From NCBI GenBank assembly GCA_904379015.1, contig CAJFHG010000009.1:1-64000 (forward strand): a stretch of 64,000 nt of DNA. Reading direction: 5' to 3'. The DNA is from Candidatus Paralachnospira caecorum. GTDB taxonomy: Bacteria; Bacillota; Clostridia; Lachnospirales; Lachnospiraceae. Position 1 is the stretch's first letter. Each line of letters begins with the position of its first letter. The notes under the pieces were generated by a model. It was not told where the DNA came from and did no database searches. It saw nothing but the letters and a program-made list of their open reading frames with translations. A program made the position numbers and the translations under genes. Of this stretch, positions 25,165-34,888 are shown one piece after another.

Positions 25165-25419
25165 TTAAAGCAAACGGTAAATTAAAACAGCGATAACCAC
25201 GCCGAGAATTCCGGCAATGGTGATTCTGATGGTCAGTGCAAACGTAATGGTCATGATTCCAAGATCCAGTATGACGGGACTGGTCAGGCCGAAAGTCTGG
25301 CCGAAATTCAGCCAGGAAAAGGCCGCCATGTCTCCCAGAAGCTGGCCGAGAAAGCCGCCGAGCACGATCCCAGCAAGGATCAGGAGCAGCAATGACCATT
25401 TGTTTTTTGCTGTCTTCAT
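25165..25419 (-). CDS. DUF4321 small membrane protein
   Basis: 84 residues with two membrane helices around LLLLILAGIVLGGFLGQLLGD and ITFALTIRITIAGILGVVIAVLIY. The pattern matches DUF4321 proteins, which are commonly found near radC and mre genes in Clostridia. ATG 25419 has AGGAG 10 nt upstream; TTG 25425 is the alternative. Probably the first gene of the radC-mre-min-rodA run; function unknown. Confidence 0.82.
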   Translation of the reverse strand: MKTAKNKWSLLLLILAGIVLGGFLGQLLGDMAAFSWLNFGQTFGLTSPVILDLGIMTITFALTIRITIAGILGVVIAVLIYRLL

Positions 25420-25452
25420 TGGCAATCGACTCCTGTATTTCCAAAAACCCCA

Positions 25453-25472
25453 GTAAATTTAGAAAAATTTAC
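25453..25472. promoter_or_regulatory. Inverted repeat upstream of the DUF4321-radC-mre genes
   Basis: GTAAATTT (25453-25460) and AAATTTAC (25465-25472) form a perfect 8-bp inverted repeat with a 4-nt centre in the AT-rich gap before the minus-strand DUF4321 gene. It could be an operator or promoter-associated element. No convincing -35/-10 pair was found here. Confidence 0.35.
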
Positions 25473-25536
25473 TATCTACCAGTTTAACACAAATTTAATG
25501 AGCTGTATACAAAAAATAAAAATCTTAATGAATTCA

Positions 25537-26820
25537 TCATAAAGATATCACATTTGCATCCAAAAGCTTCTGAACGGAAAACAATATGCCCGTCTTGGCA
25601 TGGTACCAGGTCAGGCCGCCCTGGAAGAATACGGTATAAGGCGGTTTCAGAGGCCCGTCGGCGGAAAGCTCAATCGAAGAGCCCTGTACAAAGGCACCGG
25701 CTGCCATGATCACATCCGAATCATACCCCGGCATGGCCCACGGTTCCGGCGTGACAAAGGAATCCACAGGCGCGGCAGCCTGAATGCCGCGGCAGAAGGC
25801 CTTCAGAGCCTCCGGTGTTTTCATGTCAATGGCCTGGATGATGTCGTGACGTTCCGTATCTGACGAAGGAAACACCGAAAATCCCAGCTTTTCATAGAGC
25901 GCGGCCGCGAAAATGGCGCCCTTCACGGCTCCTGCCGTTACCGTGGGAGACAGGAAAAATCCCTGATACAGCGTCTGGTTCAGCCCCAGACTGGCTCCTA
26001 CCTCTTTCCCGAGACCCGGCGAGCTCAGACGATAGGCAGCCTGTTCAATACAGTCTTCCCTGCCCACGATATAGCCTCCGCAGGGCGCCAGCCCGCCGCC
26101 GGGATTTTTGATCAGAGAGCCCACGCACATGTCGGCTCCCACATCCGTCGGTTCGATCGTTTCCGTGAATTCTCCATAGCAATTATCCACCATGCAGATG
26201 AGATCCGGCTTTTTTGATTTTAAAAATGCGATCAGTTCGCCGATCTGCTCTACTGAAAAAGAAGGTCTGGTGGCATATCCTTTGGAGCGCTGGATAGTGG
26301 CTACCTTTGTCCTGTCATGAATGTTTGAGGCAATGGCATCATAATCAAAGGTTCCGTCAGGCTTTAAGTCCGCCTGCGCATAAGAGATGCCGTATTCCTT
26401 CAAAGAACCTTTCGACTCCCGGATTCCGATCACCTCTTCCAGGGTATCATAGGGTTTCCCCACGGGAGAGAGCAATTCATCCCCCGGTCTTAAATTGGCC
26501 GCCAGCGCCACATTGAGGGCATGGGTCCCGCAGGTGATCTGGGGGCGGACCAGCGCTGCTTCGGCATGGAACACGTCCGCGTAAACCTGCTCCAGAGTAT
26601 CCCGTCCCATATCATTGTATCCATATCCTGTGGACCCAGAAAAATGTGCTTCTGCCACTCTGTTTTTCTGCATGGCATGAAGCACTTTCAGCTGATTGTA
26701 TTCCGCGGTCCGGTCGATCGCTTCAAACCGTTCCTTCAAAGAAGCCTCTGTTCCGGCTCCCAGCCTGATCACCTCTTTGCTGATTCCGATGCGCTCATAC
26801 ATCGTCTCAAGAGATTCCAT
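25537..26820 (-). CDS. PLP-dependent methionine gamma-lyase family protein (YnbB-like)
   Basis: 427 residues of the fold-type I, Cys/Met-metabolism PLP family branch often labelled aluminium resistance protein or YnbB. The N terminus NRVAEAHFSGSTGYGYNDMGRDTLE is characteristic; the PLP Lys lies in SLIKNPGGGLAP and the preceding Asp in VDNCYGEF. ATG 26820 has GGAGGA just upstream; the longer ORF to 26874 overlaps miaA. Downstream of miaA, as in Bacillus where ynbB follows the miaA/hfq region. Its substrate is not known with certainty. Confidence 0.88.
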   Translation of the reverse strand: MESLETMYERIGISKEVIRLGAGTEASLKERFEAIDRTAEYNQLKVLHAMQKNRVAEAHFSGSTGYGYNDMGRDTLEQVYADVFHAEAALVRPQITCGTHALNVALAANLRPGDELLSPVGKPYDTLEEVIGIRESKGSLKEYGISYAQADLKPDGTFDYDAIASNIHDRTKVATIQRSKGYATRPSFSVEQIGELIAFLKSKKPDLICMVDNCYGEFTETIEPTDVGADMCVGSLIKNPGGGLAPCGGYIVGREDCIEQAAYRLSSPGLGKEVGASLGLNQTLYQGFFLSPTVTAGAVKGAIFAAALYEKLGFSVFPSSDTERHDIIQAIDMKTPEALKAFCRGIQAAAPVDSFVTPEPWAMPGYDSDVIMAAGAFVQGSSIELSADGPLKPPYTVFFQGGLTWYHAKTGILFSVQKLLDANVISL

Positions 26821-26870
26821 ATGTTTTCCTCCATTCATCTGTTCCATTGATCTGTCATCTTTGAATTCTG

Positions 26871-27812
26871 TCATTCTGTTATTCCGCGCTTTTCCATGAC
26901 AGTAGCAAGTTCCTTCAGGATTTCCTCATCTGTCTTTCCATCCATCGAAATCCAGTCGGTCTGCCGTTCTCTCCTGAACCAGGTCAGCTGTCTTTTGGCG
27001 AAATGCCTGGTATCCCGCTTGATGATCCTGACCGCCTCGGAAAGAGAATATTCTCCGTCCAGATAAGAAAGCAGCTCCTTATAGCCGAGTCCCTGCATAG
27101 ACACCAGATCTCTGGTATATCCTCTGTCCCGCAGTCCTTTGACCTCCTCCAGAAGTCCGGCCCCCATCATCTGGTCAACTCTGAGGTCGATCCGTCTGTA
27201 AAGCTCACCCCGGTCCCTGGTCAGAACCACATACGCAAACTGGTACGGAGATTCCCGCTCCCGTTCCTGTTTGTTATGCACAGAAATCGGCGTTCCTGTT
27301 TTTTCATAAAATTCCAGCGCCCGTATGACCCGCTTTACATTATGAGCATGGATTTCTTCTGCCGCCTGCGGATCCCGGGCCTTCAGCATGTCGTGAAGGA
27401 ACTCTGCGCCCCGTTCTGCGGCAAGCGCTTCCAGATGCCGTCTGTATTCTGTATCCGCGTTGTTTTCCGTAAAATCGATATCATATAACAGTGCCTGGAT
27501 ATAGAATCCGGTACCGCCGGTCACGATGGGCAGGCGGCCGCGGCTGTAAATTTCCTCCATGGCCTTCAGCGCCATCTCTTTAAAACGGACGACATGAAAC
27601 GGCTCATCCGGCTGCAGCACGCTGATCAGATGATGCGGTATGCCATCCATTTCATCTTCTGTTACCTTCGCGGATCCGATATCCATATACCGGTAAACCT
27701 GCATGGAATCCGCGCTGATGATCTCCCCGTTCCACTGCTTTGCGGCCTGTATGGAAAGAGCGGTCTTTCCAACAGCCGTAGGCCCTGTTAATATCAGAAG
27801 TAGTCTTTTCAT
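26871..27812 (-). CDS. miaA: tRNA dimethylallyltransferase MiaA
   Basis: Adds dimethylallyl to A37 of tRNAs reading U-initial codons. P-loop GPTAVGKTALS at the N terminus, then SADSMQVYRYMDIGSAK, HHLISVLQPDEPF, TGGTGFYIQALLYD and the RQLTWFRRE region. 313 residues is normal. It overlaps mutL by 1 nt, and its product is later methylthiolated by MiaB, encoded upstream in the same run. Confidence 0.97.
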   Translation of the reverse strand: MKRLLLILTGPTAVGKTALSIQAAKQWNGEIISADSMQVYRYMDIGSAKVTEDEMDGIPHHLISVLQPDEPFHVVRFKEMALKAMEEIYSRGRLPIVTGGTGFYIQALLYDIDFTENNADTEYRRHLEALAAERGAEFLHDMLKARDPQAAEEIHAHNVKRVIRALEFYEKTGTPISVHNKQERERESPYQFAYVVLTRDRGELYRRIDLRVDQMMGAGLLEEVKGLRDRGYTRDLVSMQGLGYKELLSYLDGEYSLSEAVRIIKRDTRHFAKRQLTWFRRERQTDWISMDGKTDEEILKELATVMEKRGITE

Positions 27813-29746
27813 TACACAATCCTTTTGAATTTTTTCTCCAGTTCCCGTCTGCTCATCGATATAATTGTCGGTCTCCCATGAGGACAGGCATATGGATTGT
27901 CCAGAGTCAGAAGCTCGTCGATCAAAGCTTCCGCTTCTTTCACAGACAGTCTGTCTCCGCCCTTTACCGCAGCTTTGCAGCTCATGGACGCAAGTTTTTC
28001 CAGAATCATTTCATCTGATTCTCGGGAAAAGTCCTCCGAAAGGCTGTCCAGCAGCTCGGTGAAGAGTTCGCCCTGAGAAAGTCCGTACAGGTTGGACGGT
28101 ACACTGTATATGGCATATTCCTTTCCGCCGAAAGGTTCAATTTCAAACCCCATAGCCTGAAACCGCTCCTGATAAGCACGCAGGATCTGCTCCTCGCGCA
28201 TATTCAGAGTCAGGATGACCGGAGGCGCAATCATCTGAGACAGGATCTTGTTATTCCGGAACTGAGTCAGCATCCCTTCATACAGGATCTTTTCATGCGC
28301 CGCGTGCTGATCAATGATCAGGAATTCATCTCTGTACTGGATCAGCCAGTACGTATCAAACAGCTGTCCAATAAACTGATATTCCGCTCTCGCCGGCCTG
28401 GAAAGAAGTTTTTCTTCAAATAATTCCAGCTGCCTGGGAGGCTCTGCTGTCTGTTCCGGAATCTGCTTCCCGGCTTCGTTTTCCTGCGCGGCCTGTTCTG
28501 GAACCGGTTTCCCGGTTTTATAAACACCTGTTTCCTTTGCCATGGATACAGGCGGCTCCACAGGCGGTATGGCTGCGGAAAGGCCCGGCACAGTCCGGCT
28601 TTCACCGCGTTTCTCCGGAAATGCTCCGGAAGCTTCCTTCAAGGATGCTTTCATATTTTCTATTCGTTTTTTTTCAAAAGGCTCCGGAGCTTTCCGTTTT
28701 TCCGGCTGTGCCTTCTTTTCGGTCGGTTCCGGCCCGAGGGATACGTTCCGGATCAGTTCTGTTTCTGTCAGAGCGGTCCTGACCGCATTCTTTACCGTAT
28801 CGTAGATTTCTTCCTGATTGCGGAAACGCAGCTCCATTTTTGAAGGATGGACGTTGACATCCAGAAACTCCGGCTCGATCTTCAGATGAAGGACTGTGAA
28901 CGGATATTTATGCTGCATCATATATGAATGGAATCCGTCTTCTATGGCCTTGCTGATCAGTCCGCTTTTGATATACCGTCCGTTGATAAAATAATTTTCA
29001 TAGGAACGGTTGCCTCTTGAAATAACAGGCTTGCCGAGGAATCCGGTTATCTGAAGATGTTCGCCGGCTGTTTCCACCGGAAGCAGATTGGCTGCGATAT
29101 CCCGTCCGAAGATCATATAGATCAGATCCTTCAGATTATGATTTCCGGACGTATACAGACGGTTCTGGCCGTTCTGAATGAATCGTATGGAAATATCCGG
29201 CCTGGACAGCGCCATACGCTCCACAAGGCTGCTGATATAGGCCCCCTCGGTCTGGGCCGATTTCAGAAATTTTTTCCTCGCCGGCGTATTGTAAAACAGA
29301 TTCCGCACCAGAAAGGTCGTTCCCTCCGGCGCGCCGATCTCCTCCAGGGAAATTTCCTGTCCGCCGTGGATCTGATAACGGGTTCCGGTCAGTTCCTCCG
29401 CCGTTTTTGAGATCAGCTCTACCTGAGCCACGGCGGCAATGCTGGACAGCGCTTCGCCCCGGAATCCCAGGGAAGAAACAGTCAGAAGATCGGCCGCTGT
29501 CTGGATCTTGCTGGTGGAATGCCGCAGAAAAGCCGTGGGAATCTGAGATTTTTCAATGCCGCAGCCGTTATCTGTAATCCGTATGAATGAAATGCCGCCT
29601 TCCTTGATCTCCACCGTCACCGCTGTGGCGCCTGCGTCGATGGCGTTTTCAAGGAGTTCCTTCACCACAGAAGAGGGCCGTTCAATGACCTCCCCCGCGG
29701 CAATCTGATTGATCGTGTCCTGATCCAGTATCGTAATATTCGGCAT
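27812..29746 (-). CDS. mutL: DNA mismatch repair protein MutL
   Basis: GHKL ATPase with ELLENAIDAGAT, DNGCGI and GFRGEALSSIAAV in the N-terminal 330 residues; a variable Pro/Glu/Lys-rich linker (about 350-440); and a C-terminal domain with the metal-dependent nicking motif DQHAAHEKILYE and CPHGRP. So this is the endonuclease-proficient MutL type. 644 residues, normal. It follows mutS by 1 nt. Confidence 0.97.
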   Translation of the reverse strand: MPNITILDQDTINQIAAGEVIERPSSVVKELLENAIDAGATAVTVEIKEGGISFIRITDNGCGIEKSQIPTAFLRHSTSKIQTAADLLTVSSLGFRGEALSSIAAVAQVELISKTAEELTGTRYQIHGGQEISLEEIGAPEGTTFLVRNLFYNTPARKKFLKSAQTEGAYISSLVERMALSRPDISIRFIQNGQNRLYTSGNHNLKDLIYMIFGRDIAANLLPVETAGEHLQITGFLGKPVISRGNRSYENYFINGRYIKSGLISKAIEDGFHSYMMQHKYPFTVLHLKIEPEFLDVNVHPSKMELRFRNQEEIYDTVKNAVRTALTETELIRNVSLGPEPTEKKAQPEKRKAPEPFEKKRIENMKASLKEASGAFPEKRGESRTVPGLSAAIPPVEPPVSMAKETGVYKTGKPVPEQAAQENEAGKQIPEQTAEPPRQLELFEEKLLSRPARAEYQFIGQLFDTYWLIQYRDEFLIIDQHAAHEKILYEGMLTQFRNNKILSQMIAPPVILTLNMREEQILRAYQERFQAMGFEIEPFGGKEYAIYSVPSNLYGLSQGELFTELLDSLSEDFSRESDEMILEKLASMSCKAAVKGGDRLSVKEAEALIDELLTLDNPYACPHGRPTIISMSRRELEKKFKRIV

Positions 29747-29747
29747 G

Positions 29748-32408
29748 CTACCACCTGTTCTTCAAACTGTTCTGGAGCCGGTACAGCGTATTCAGCGCGT
29801 CAATCGGCGTCATGACTGCCAGATCCATGGACTCCAGCTCTTTCAAAATATCGTCGTCCTTTACGGTATCGAAAAGGCTCATCTGATTCAAATCCACATC
29901 GTCAAGCCTGGGCACCGGCTTTTTCTTTGCCTTTGCCGGCTGCTTTTCCGCCTGAGCGATCTCCCTGGAACGGACTGTGATGTCCGCGTCCGCCAGCTCT
30001 TCCGCCAGTTCCTTTGCCCGGGTGATCACCGGCTCCGGCACACCGGCCAGTTTTGCCACCTGAATGCCGTAGCTTTTATCTGCTCCGCCCTTTACGATTT
30101 TCCGCAGGAACACAATATCGTCGCCCATTTCCTTCACGGCGATGCAGTAATTATTGACGCCGTTTATGGAGCCTTCCAGCTCTGTCAGCTCATGATAATG
30201 GGTGGCGAACAGGGTTTTGGCTCCCAGGGTTTTCTGATTGGAAATATATTCGATCACCGCCCAGGCAATGCTCAGTCCGTCAAAAGTGCTGGTCCCCCGT
30301 CCGATCTCGTCCAGGATCAGCAGACTGTTTTTGGTGGCGTTTCTGAGAATATTGGCCACCTCGGTCATTTCCACCATAAAAGTACTCTGGCCGCTGGCCA
30401 GATCGTCGGAAGCGCCCACCCTTGTAAAGATCCTGTCGCAGATTCCGATATTAGCCGATTTCGCGGGGACAAAGCTCCCCATCTGCGCCATCAGGCAGAT
30501 GAGCGCGGTCTGCCGCATATAAGTGGATTTTCCTGCCATATTCGGTCCGGTAATGACAGCGAGCCGGTTGTCTCCGTTGTCCAGATAAGTGTCATTGGCC
30601 ACGAACAGATCGTCCCGCATCATCTGCTCCACCACAGGATGACGTCCCTCCCGGATATCAATGATCCCCTTCTCATTGATTCCCGGCCGTACATAGTTGT
30701 TTCTGGTGGCCGTCACCGACAGAGACGCCAGCACATCGATCCAGGCAATGCTGCGCGCCGTTTTCTGGATCCGGTCCACCTGTCCGGCAATGGAATTCCT
30801 GAGGTCGCAGAACAGGTCATATTCCAGAATAAACAGCTTGTCCTCCGCTCCCAGAATGATTTCTTCCAGTTTTTTCAGCTCATCTGTGGTGAAGCGCTCC
30901 GCGTTGGTCAGGGTCTGCTTGCGGACATAATAATCCGGAACCTGATTCAAAAAGGAATTGGTCACCTCCAGATAATAACCGAAAACCTTATTGTATTTGA
31001 CTCTCAGATTTTTGATCCCGGTCTTTTCCCGTTCTCTCGCTTCCAGCTCCGTAAGCCAGGTCTTTCCCTCTGTTTTTGCGTTCCGCAGCTGGTCGGCTTC
31101 TTCATTGTAACCTTCCCTGATGATGCCGCCTTCCCGCACATTCACAGGCGGCTCTTCCACCACAGCCCGCTCGATCAGGTCTGCCAGATCCTCCAGCGTG
31201 TCCAGCTGTTTACAGAGTTCCGTAAGCAGGTCAGAATGGAATTCCTCCAGGATCTTCTTGATATGGGGCAGCATCTGAAGCGAATTTTTAAAGGCGATCA
31301 GGTCCCTCGGATTGGCAGACTGATAGGAAATTCTGCCGATCAGCCGCTCCAGATCGTAAATGGGATTCAGGTATTCGATCAGTTCCTCTCTGTTTATGTA
31401 GGATTCATTGAGTTCAGCCACCGCGTCCTGTCGCCGGAGGATTTCCTTTTTTTCGATCAGCGGCTGCTCAATGAAGGTTCTGAGCAGTCTGGCACCCATG
31501 GCTGTTTTGGTTTTGTCAAGCACCCAGAGAAGCGAGCCTCTCTTCTGTTTCTCCCGAAGCGTTTCCAGAAGTTCCAGATTCCTTCTCGTGGATGTGTCAA
31601 TGATCATATATTTTCCGGAGCGGTATGGCACCAGCCTGGTGATATGACTGAGAGAATTTTTCTGGGTATCCAGGAGATACTGCATACATGCGCCGGAAGC
31701 GATCGTGCCGATCTTATAATCGCTGAGTCCCAATCCTTCCAGCCGTTCTACATGGAAATGTCTGCGCAGGGTATCCGCGCATACATCTTCATCAAAATAA
31801 TGGTTGTCCAGAGGCGAAATAATAAAATTCAGCCTGTTTTTGATCTCATCCAGGTCAACTCCGGACATATAAAAAGCCTCGTTGCAGATGATCTCCGAGG
31901 GCATGTACTTATAAATCTCATCTAACAGATTTCTGATCGACGGAACCTCCGTCACTAAAAATTCACCGGTGGTCACGTCCGTGACCGCGATGCCGAAGGA
32001 CTTGGCCAGGTAGACGATACACATGAGATAATTGTTCTTGGTCTCGTCCAGCGCCTGTCCGCTTAAGATCGTTCCCGGCGTCACGATCCTGGTAACCTCC
32101 CGCTTCACCAGGCCCTTGGCCAGCCTGGGATCCTCCATCTGTTCCGCGATGGCCACCTTATATCCTTTCTGGACCAGTCGGCTTAAATAAGTGTCCACCG
32201 CATGATGCGGCACGCCGCACATGGGAGCCCGCTCCGGAAGACCGCATTCTTTTCCGGTCAGGGTTAACTCCAGTTCCCTGGAAACGGTTTTGGCATCGTC
32301 GAAAAACATCTCATAAAAGTCTCCCAGCCTGTAAAAAAGAATACAGTCCGGATATTTGCTTTTGGTTTCCATATAATGCTGCATCATGGGTGATAACTGT
32401 GCTGCCAC
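29748..32408 (-). CDS. mutS: DNA mismatch repair protein MutS
   Basis: Recognises mismatches and recruits MutL. The mismatch-binding FYRLGDFYEMF lies at about residues 24-34, Walker A in GPNMAGKSTYMRQ, Walker B in LLILDEIGRGTST, and the helix-turn-helix C-terminal region VPEPVITRAKELAEELA. 886 residues is the MutS1 size. The start is GTG 32408, with AGAGG upstream; internal ATGs lack a site. A mutSL-miaA order is typical of Clostridia. Confidence 0.97.
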   Translation of the reverse strand: MAAQLSPMMQHYMETKSKYPDCILFYRLGDFYEMFFDDAKTVSRELELTLTGKECGLPERAPMCGVPHHAVDTYLSRLVQKGYKVAIAEQMEDPRLAKGLVKREVTRIVTPGTILSGQALDETKNNYLMCIVYLAKSFGIAVTDVTTGEFLVTEVPSIRNLLDEIYKYMPSEIICNEAFYMSGVDLDEIKNRLNFIISPLDNHYFDEDVCADTLRRHFHVERLEGLGLSDYKIGTIASGACMQYLLDTQKNSLSHITRLVPYRSGKYMIIDTSTRRNLELLETLREKQKRGSLLWVLDKTKTAMGARLLRTFIEQPLIEKKEILRRQDAVAELNESYINREELIEYLNPIYDLERLIGRISYQSANPRDLIAFKNSLQMLPHIKKILEEFHSDLLTELCKQLDTLEDLADLIERAVVEEPPVNVREGGIIREGYNEEADQLRNAKTEGKTWLTELEAREREKTGIKNLRVKYNKVFGYYLEVTNSFLNQVPDYYVRKQTLTNAERFTTDELKKLEEIILGAEDKLFILEYDLFCDLRNSIAGQVDRIQKTARSIAWIDVLASLSVTATRNNYVRPGINEKGIIDIREGRHPVVEQMMRDDLFVANDTYLDNGDNRLAVITGPNMAGKSTYMRQTALICLMAQMGSFVPAKSANIGICDRIFTRVGASDDLASGQSTFMVEMTEVANILRNATKNSLLILDEIGRGTSTFDGLSIAWAVIEYISNQKTLGAKTLFATHYHELTELEGSINGVNNYCIAVKEMGDDIVFLRKIVKGGADKSYGIQVAKLAGVPEPVITRAKELAEELADADITVRSREIAQAEKQPAKAKKKPVPRLDDVDLNQMSLFDTVKDDDILKELESMDLAVMTPIDALNTLYRLQNSLKNRW

Positions 32409-32443
32409 TTTCTAACCTCTTTCGTTTTGTAAAATCATACTGC

Positions 32444-33406
32444 TCAAATCTCATTCCCGCTGTAATACGCGATCTTATTGTAGTTGGGAAATTCCATAAA
32501 GAATTCTGCCAGCAGCGTCCGCTCCTCGGACGCGGGATCATGGATCACAAAATCCTCCAGATTCCTGCTGGTCCCGTCGCCGCAGTATCCGACCACCAGG
32601 ACCCAGTGAGGACTTCCGTTGTCCCGCATGGCGCCCACCAGAACCGGAATTTTCTGCTGGAGCTTGTCATAGATCACAGACGCGTAATCCTGTTCGCTGG
32701 CTGCGGTATACACTTTTGGGAACCCCAGCATGCCGTCGCTGTTATAATAGAGACGCGTTTCCATCACATCCGGCGTAGTCACGCTGTTCTCAAGATAAGA
32801 ATAAGCCATGGCAAGGCAGGTGGTAGTGCATCCCGCTGTGGCGATGGTCTCGTAGCTGTCTCCGAGCGGAAGACCGCCCCACCGCTCATCATACTGCTTG
32901 TAATTATGAACGGCAAGATATACGCGGGCATCAGAAGGCATATCCTCGGAAAGCGCTTCCCGCAGACAATACCCTTCGGCATACTGATCAGAGTGGGGAA
33001 GCTGATACACGATCCGCACATAGCCGGACTCTTCCTTCCAGAATGCCTGCACCTGGTCCTTGTAGGAAATCTGTCCGACCAGTTCCGCGTCCTCGGACGG
33101 CCCGCTGCGCACATTCAGGACCCCGAAATAAGTACAGTACATGGTATCTCCGTTTTTCATCCGTTCATAGGAAAGCTTTCCCGTTTCCTCCTGAAACGCT
33201 GTATTGTCCGCATCCGCAGTTATCCCGCCGGCGGCGCCTTTTCCGGCCGCTGCTGAAAGGGGCCCGAACCAGCTCCGTTTTCCCAGTCCCGTAAAAACGA
33301 CCACAAGCACAGCACAGCCAAAAAACAAAATCGCCGCTGTCTGCACGGCAATGCCGGGAGATTTCTTTATGTTTTCCAGTAAACTGCGTATTCGCTCTTT
33401 CATCAT
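32444..33406 (-). CDS. Membrane-anchored SH3 / C39-like cysteine peptidase
   Basis: 320 residues: N-terminal membrane helix (about 21-43), an SH3-like domain at about 90-150 (CTYFGVLNVRSGPSEDAELVG), and a peptidase C39-like domain from about 165. The catalytic set is visible: Cys in TAGCTTTCLAMA, His in SPHWVLVVGYC, and Asp in VIHDPAS. It is expected to act outside the membrane, perhaps on cell-wall peptides; the substrate is unknown. ATG 33403 is an equally possible start. No bacteriocin transporter is nearby, so it is not the leader-peptidase type. Confidence 0.85.
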   Translation of the reverse strand: MMKERIRSLLENIKKSPGIAVQTAAILFFGCAVLVVVFTGLGKRSWFGPLSAAAGKGAAGGITADADNTAFQEETGKLSYERMKNGDTMYCTYFGVLNVRSGPSEDAELVGQISYKDQVQAFWKEESGYVRIVYQLPHSDQYAEGYCLREALSEDMPSDARVYLAVHNYKQYDERWGGLPLGDSYETIATAGCTTTCLAMAYSYLENSVTTPDVMETRLYYNSDGMLGFPKVYTAASEQDYASVIYDKLQQKIPVLVGAMRDNGSPHWVLVVGYCGDGTSRNLEDFVIHDPASEERTLLAEFFMEFPNYNKIAYYSGNEI

Positions 33407-33422
33407 CAGTCCCCTTTGATTT

Positions 33423-34862
33423 TCAGGAAAGACGGACTCCCATATAATAGAAGCCTCTGGACTCTGTGAGTTTCACCTGGATCAGCTTCCCGATATCAGA
33501 AGCATCTCCCGGAAAATGCACCATAATATTATTTCCCAGACGGCCCGTTATCATACCAGGCTCATGACTGTCTGTTCCCTCAGCCAGAGCCGTCATCGTC
33601 TTCCCCACATCTTTTGTGCAGACTTCAGCAGAAATTTTCTGCACTTCTTTCAGCAGCCGGTCAAACCGGACTTTTACCACATCTTCCGGCACCTGGTCCG
33701 CCATGGCGGCAGCCGGTGTTCCTGTCCGTTTGGAGTAAATAAAGGTAAAAGCACTGTCATACCGGACCCGCCGGACCACATCCATGGTCTCTTCAAAATC
33801 TTCTTCTGTCTCACCCGGGAATCCCACAATGATATCTGTAGTCAGTGAAATATCCGGTATTTCAGCCTTGATCTTCTCTGTCAGGGCCAGATACTGTTCC
33901 TTGTCATACACCCGGTTCATCAGCTTCAGAATCCTGGAACTGCCCGACTGAAGCGGCAGATGGAGATGACGGCAGATCTTCGGGCAGTCCCGCATGACGC
34001 CGATCAGCTCATCGGACAGATCTTTCGGATGGGAAGTCATGAAACGGATCCGTTCGATTCCCTTCACCTCGGCGATCCGCCTGAGAAGACTGGCAAAGCT
34101 TACGGGATGGGCCAGCGTCTTGCCGTAGGAATTCACATTCTGTCCCAGCAGCATGACTTCCACAACTCCGTCCGCGGCCAGGGCCTCCACTTCTTTTATG
34201 ATATCCTCCGGATCCCGGCTGCGTTCCCGTCCTCTTACATAGGGAACAATACAGTAGCTGCAGAAATTGTTGCAGCCGTACATGATATTGACTCCGGACT
34301 TGAACGGATATTTTCTCTGGGCGGGGAGTTCTTCCACGATCTTGTCTGTTCCCTTCCAGATATCGACGACCCGGTGCCCTTCGCAGATCTGCATAAACAA
34401 AAGCTCTGCCAGCTTGAATATATTATGGGTACCGAAGATCAGATCCACAAACCGGTAGCTCGTTTCGATTTTTTCCACTACAGACGGTTCCTGCATCATG
34501 CAGCCGCACAGCGCGATGATCATGCCGGGATTCTTGTTTTTCAGATTATGCAGATAGCCCAGACGGCCGTAAACGCGCTGGTTGGCATTGTCGCGGACCG
34601 TGCAGGTATTGTAAAGAACGAAATCCGACTGTTCAGACTCTGACGCCTGAAATCCGGCCCGTTCCAGGATGCCAAGAAGCTTCTCGGAATCCTTTGCGTT
34701 CATCTGGCAGCCGAAGGTCTGAACGCACGCGGTCAGCGGGCGTCCGGTCTTCCGGCTTTTTTCTTCTACAAGCTGTTTCAGCTGGTTCATAAAATACTGC
34801 TGCCTTGCCGGCTCCTCTGCAGGAGCATCCCGCAGTATTCTGCCATATTCCTGATTGTTCAA
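33423..34862 (-). CDS. miaB: tRNA-2-methylthio-N6-dimethylallyladenosine synthase MiaB
   Basis: Radical SAM methylthiotransferase. The UPF0004 domain holds the auxiliary cluster Cys residues (TFGCQMNAKDSE, NTCTVRDNA, LCGCMMQ), then the radical SAM motif CNNFCSYCIVPYVRG, and a C-terminal TRAM domain. 479 residues, typical. Start is TTG 34862 with AAAGG upstream. It acts after MiaA on A37 of tRNA. Confidence 0.96.
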   Translation of the reverse strand: MNNQEYGRILRDAPAEEPARQQYFMNQLKQLVEEKSRKTGRPLTACVQTFGCQMNAKDSEKLLGILERAGFQASESEQSDFVLYNTCTVRDNANQRVYGRLGYLHNLKNKNPGMIIALCGCMMQEPSVVEKIETSYRFVDLIFGTHNIFKLAELLFMQICEGHRVVDIWKGTDKIVEELPAQRKYPFKSGVNIMYGCNNFCSYCIVPYVRGRERSRDPEDIIKEVEALAADGVVEVMLLGQNVNSYGKTLAHPVSFASLLRRIAEVKGIERIRFMTSHPKDLSDELIGVMRDCPKICRHLHLPLQSGSSRILKLMNRVYDKEQYLALTEKIKAEIPDISLTTDIIVGFPGETEEDFEETMDVVRRVRYDSAFTFIYSKRTGTPAAAMADQVPEDVVKVRFDRLLKEVQKISAEVCTKDVGKTMTALAEGTDSHEPGMITGRLGNNIMVHFPGDASDIGKLIQVKLTESRGFYYMGVRLS

Positions 34863-34888
34863 TGTTCCAAAACCTTTCCGACTGTATT

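Noticed and set aside
29745-31925. 726-residue plus-strand ORF
   Set aside because: Shadow of mutS on the opposite strand; no ribosome binding site and low-complexity His/Gln-rich translation.
32444-33406. C39 leader peptidase of a bacteriocin system
   Set aside because: No ABC transporter fusion, no double-glycine precursor peptides; SH3 plus membrane anchor suggests a wall role.
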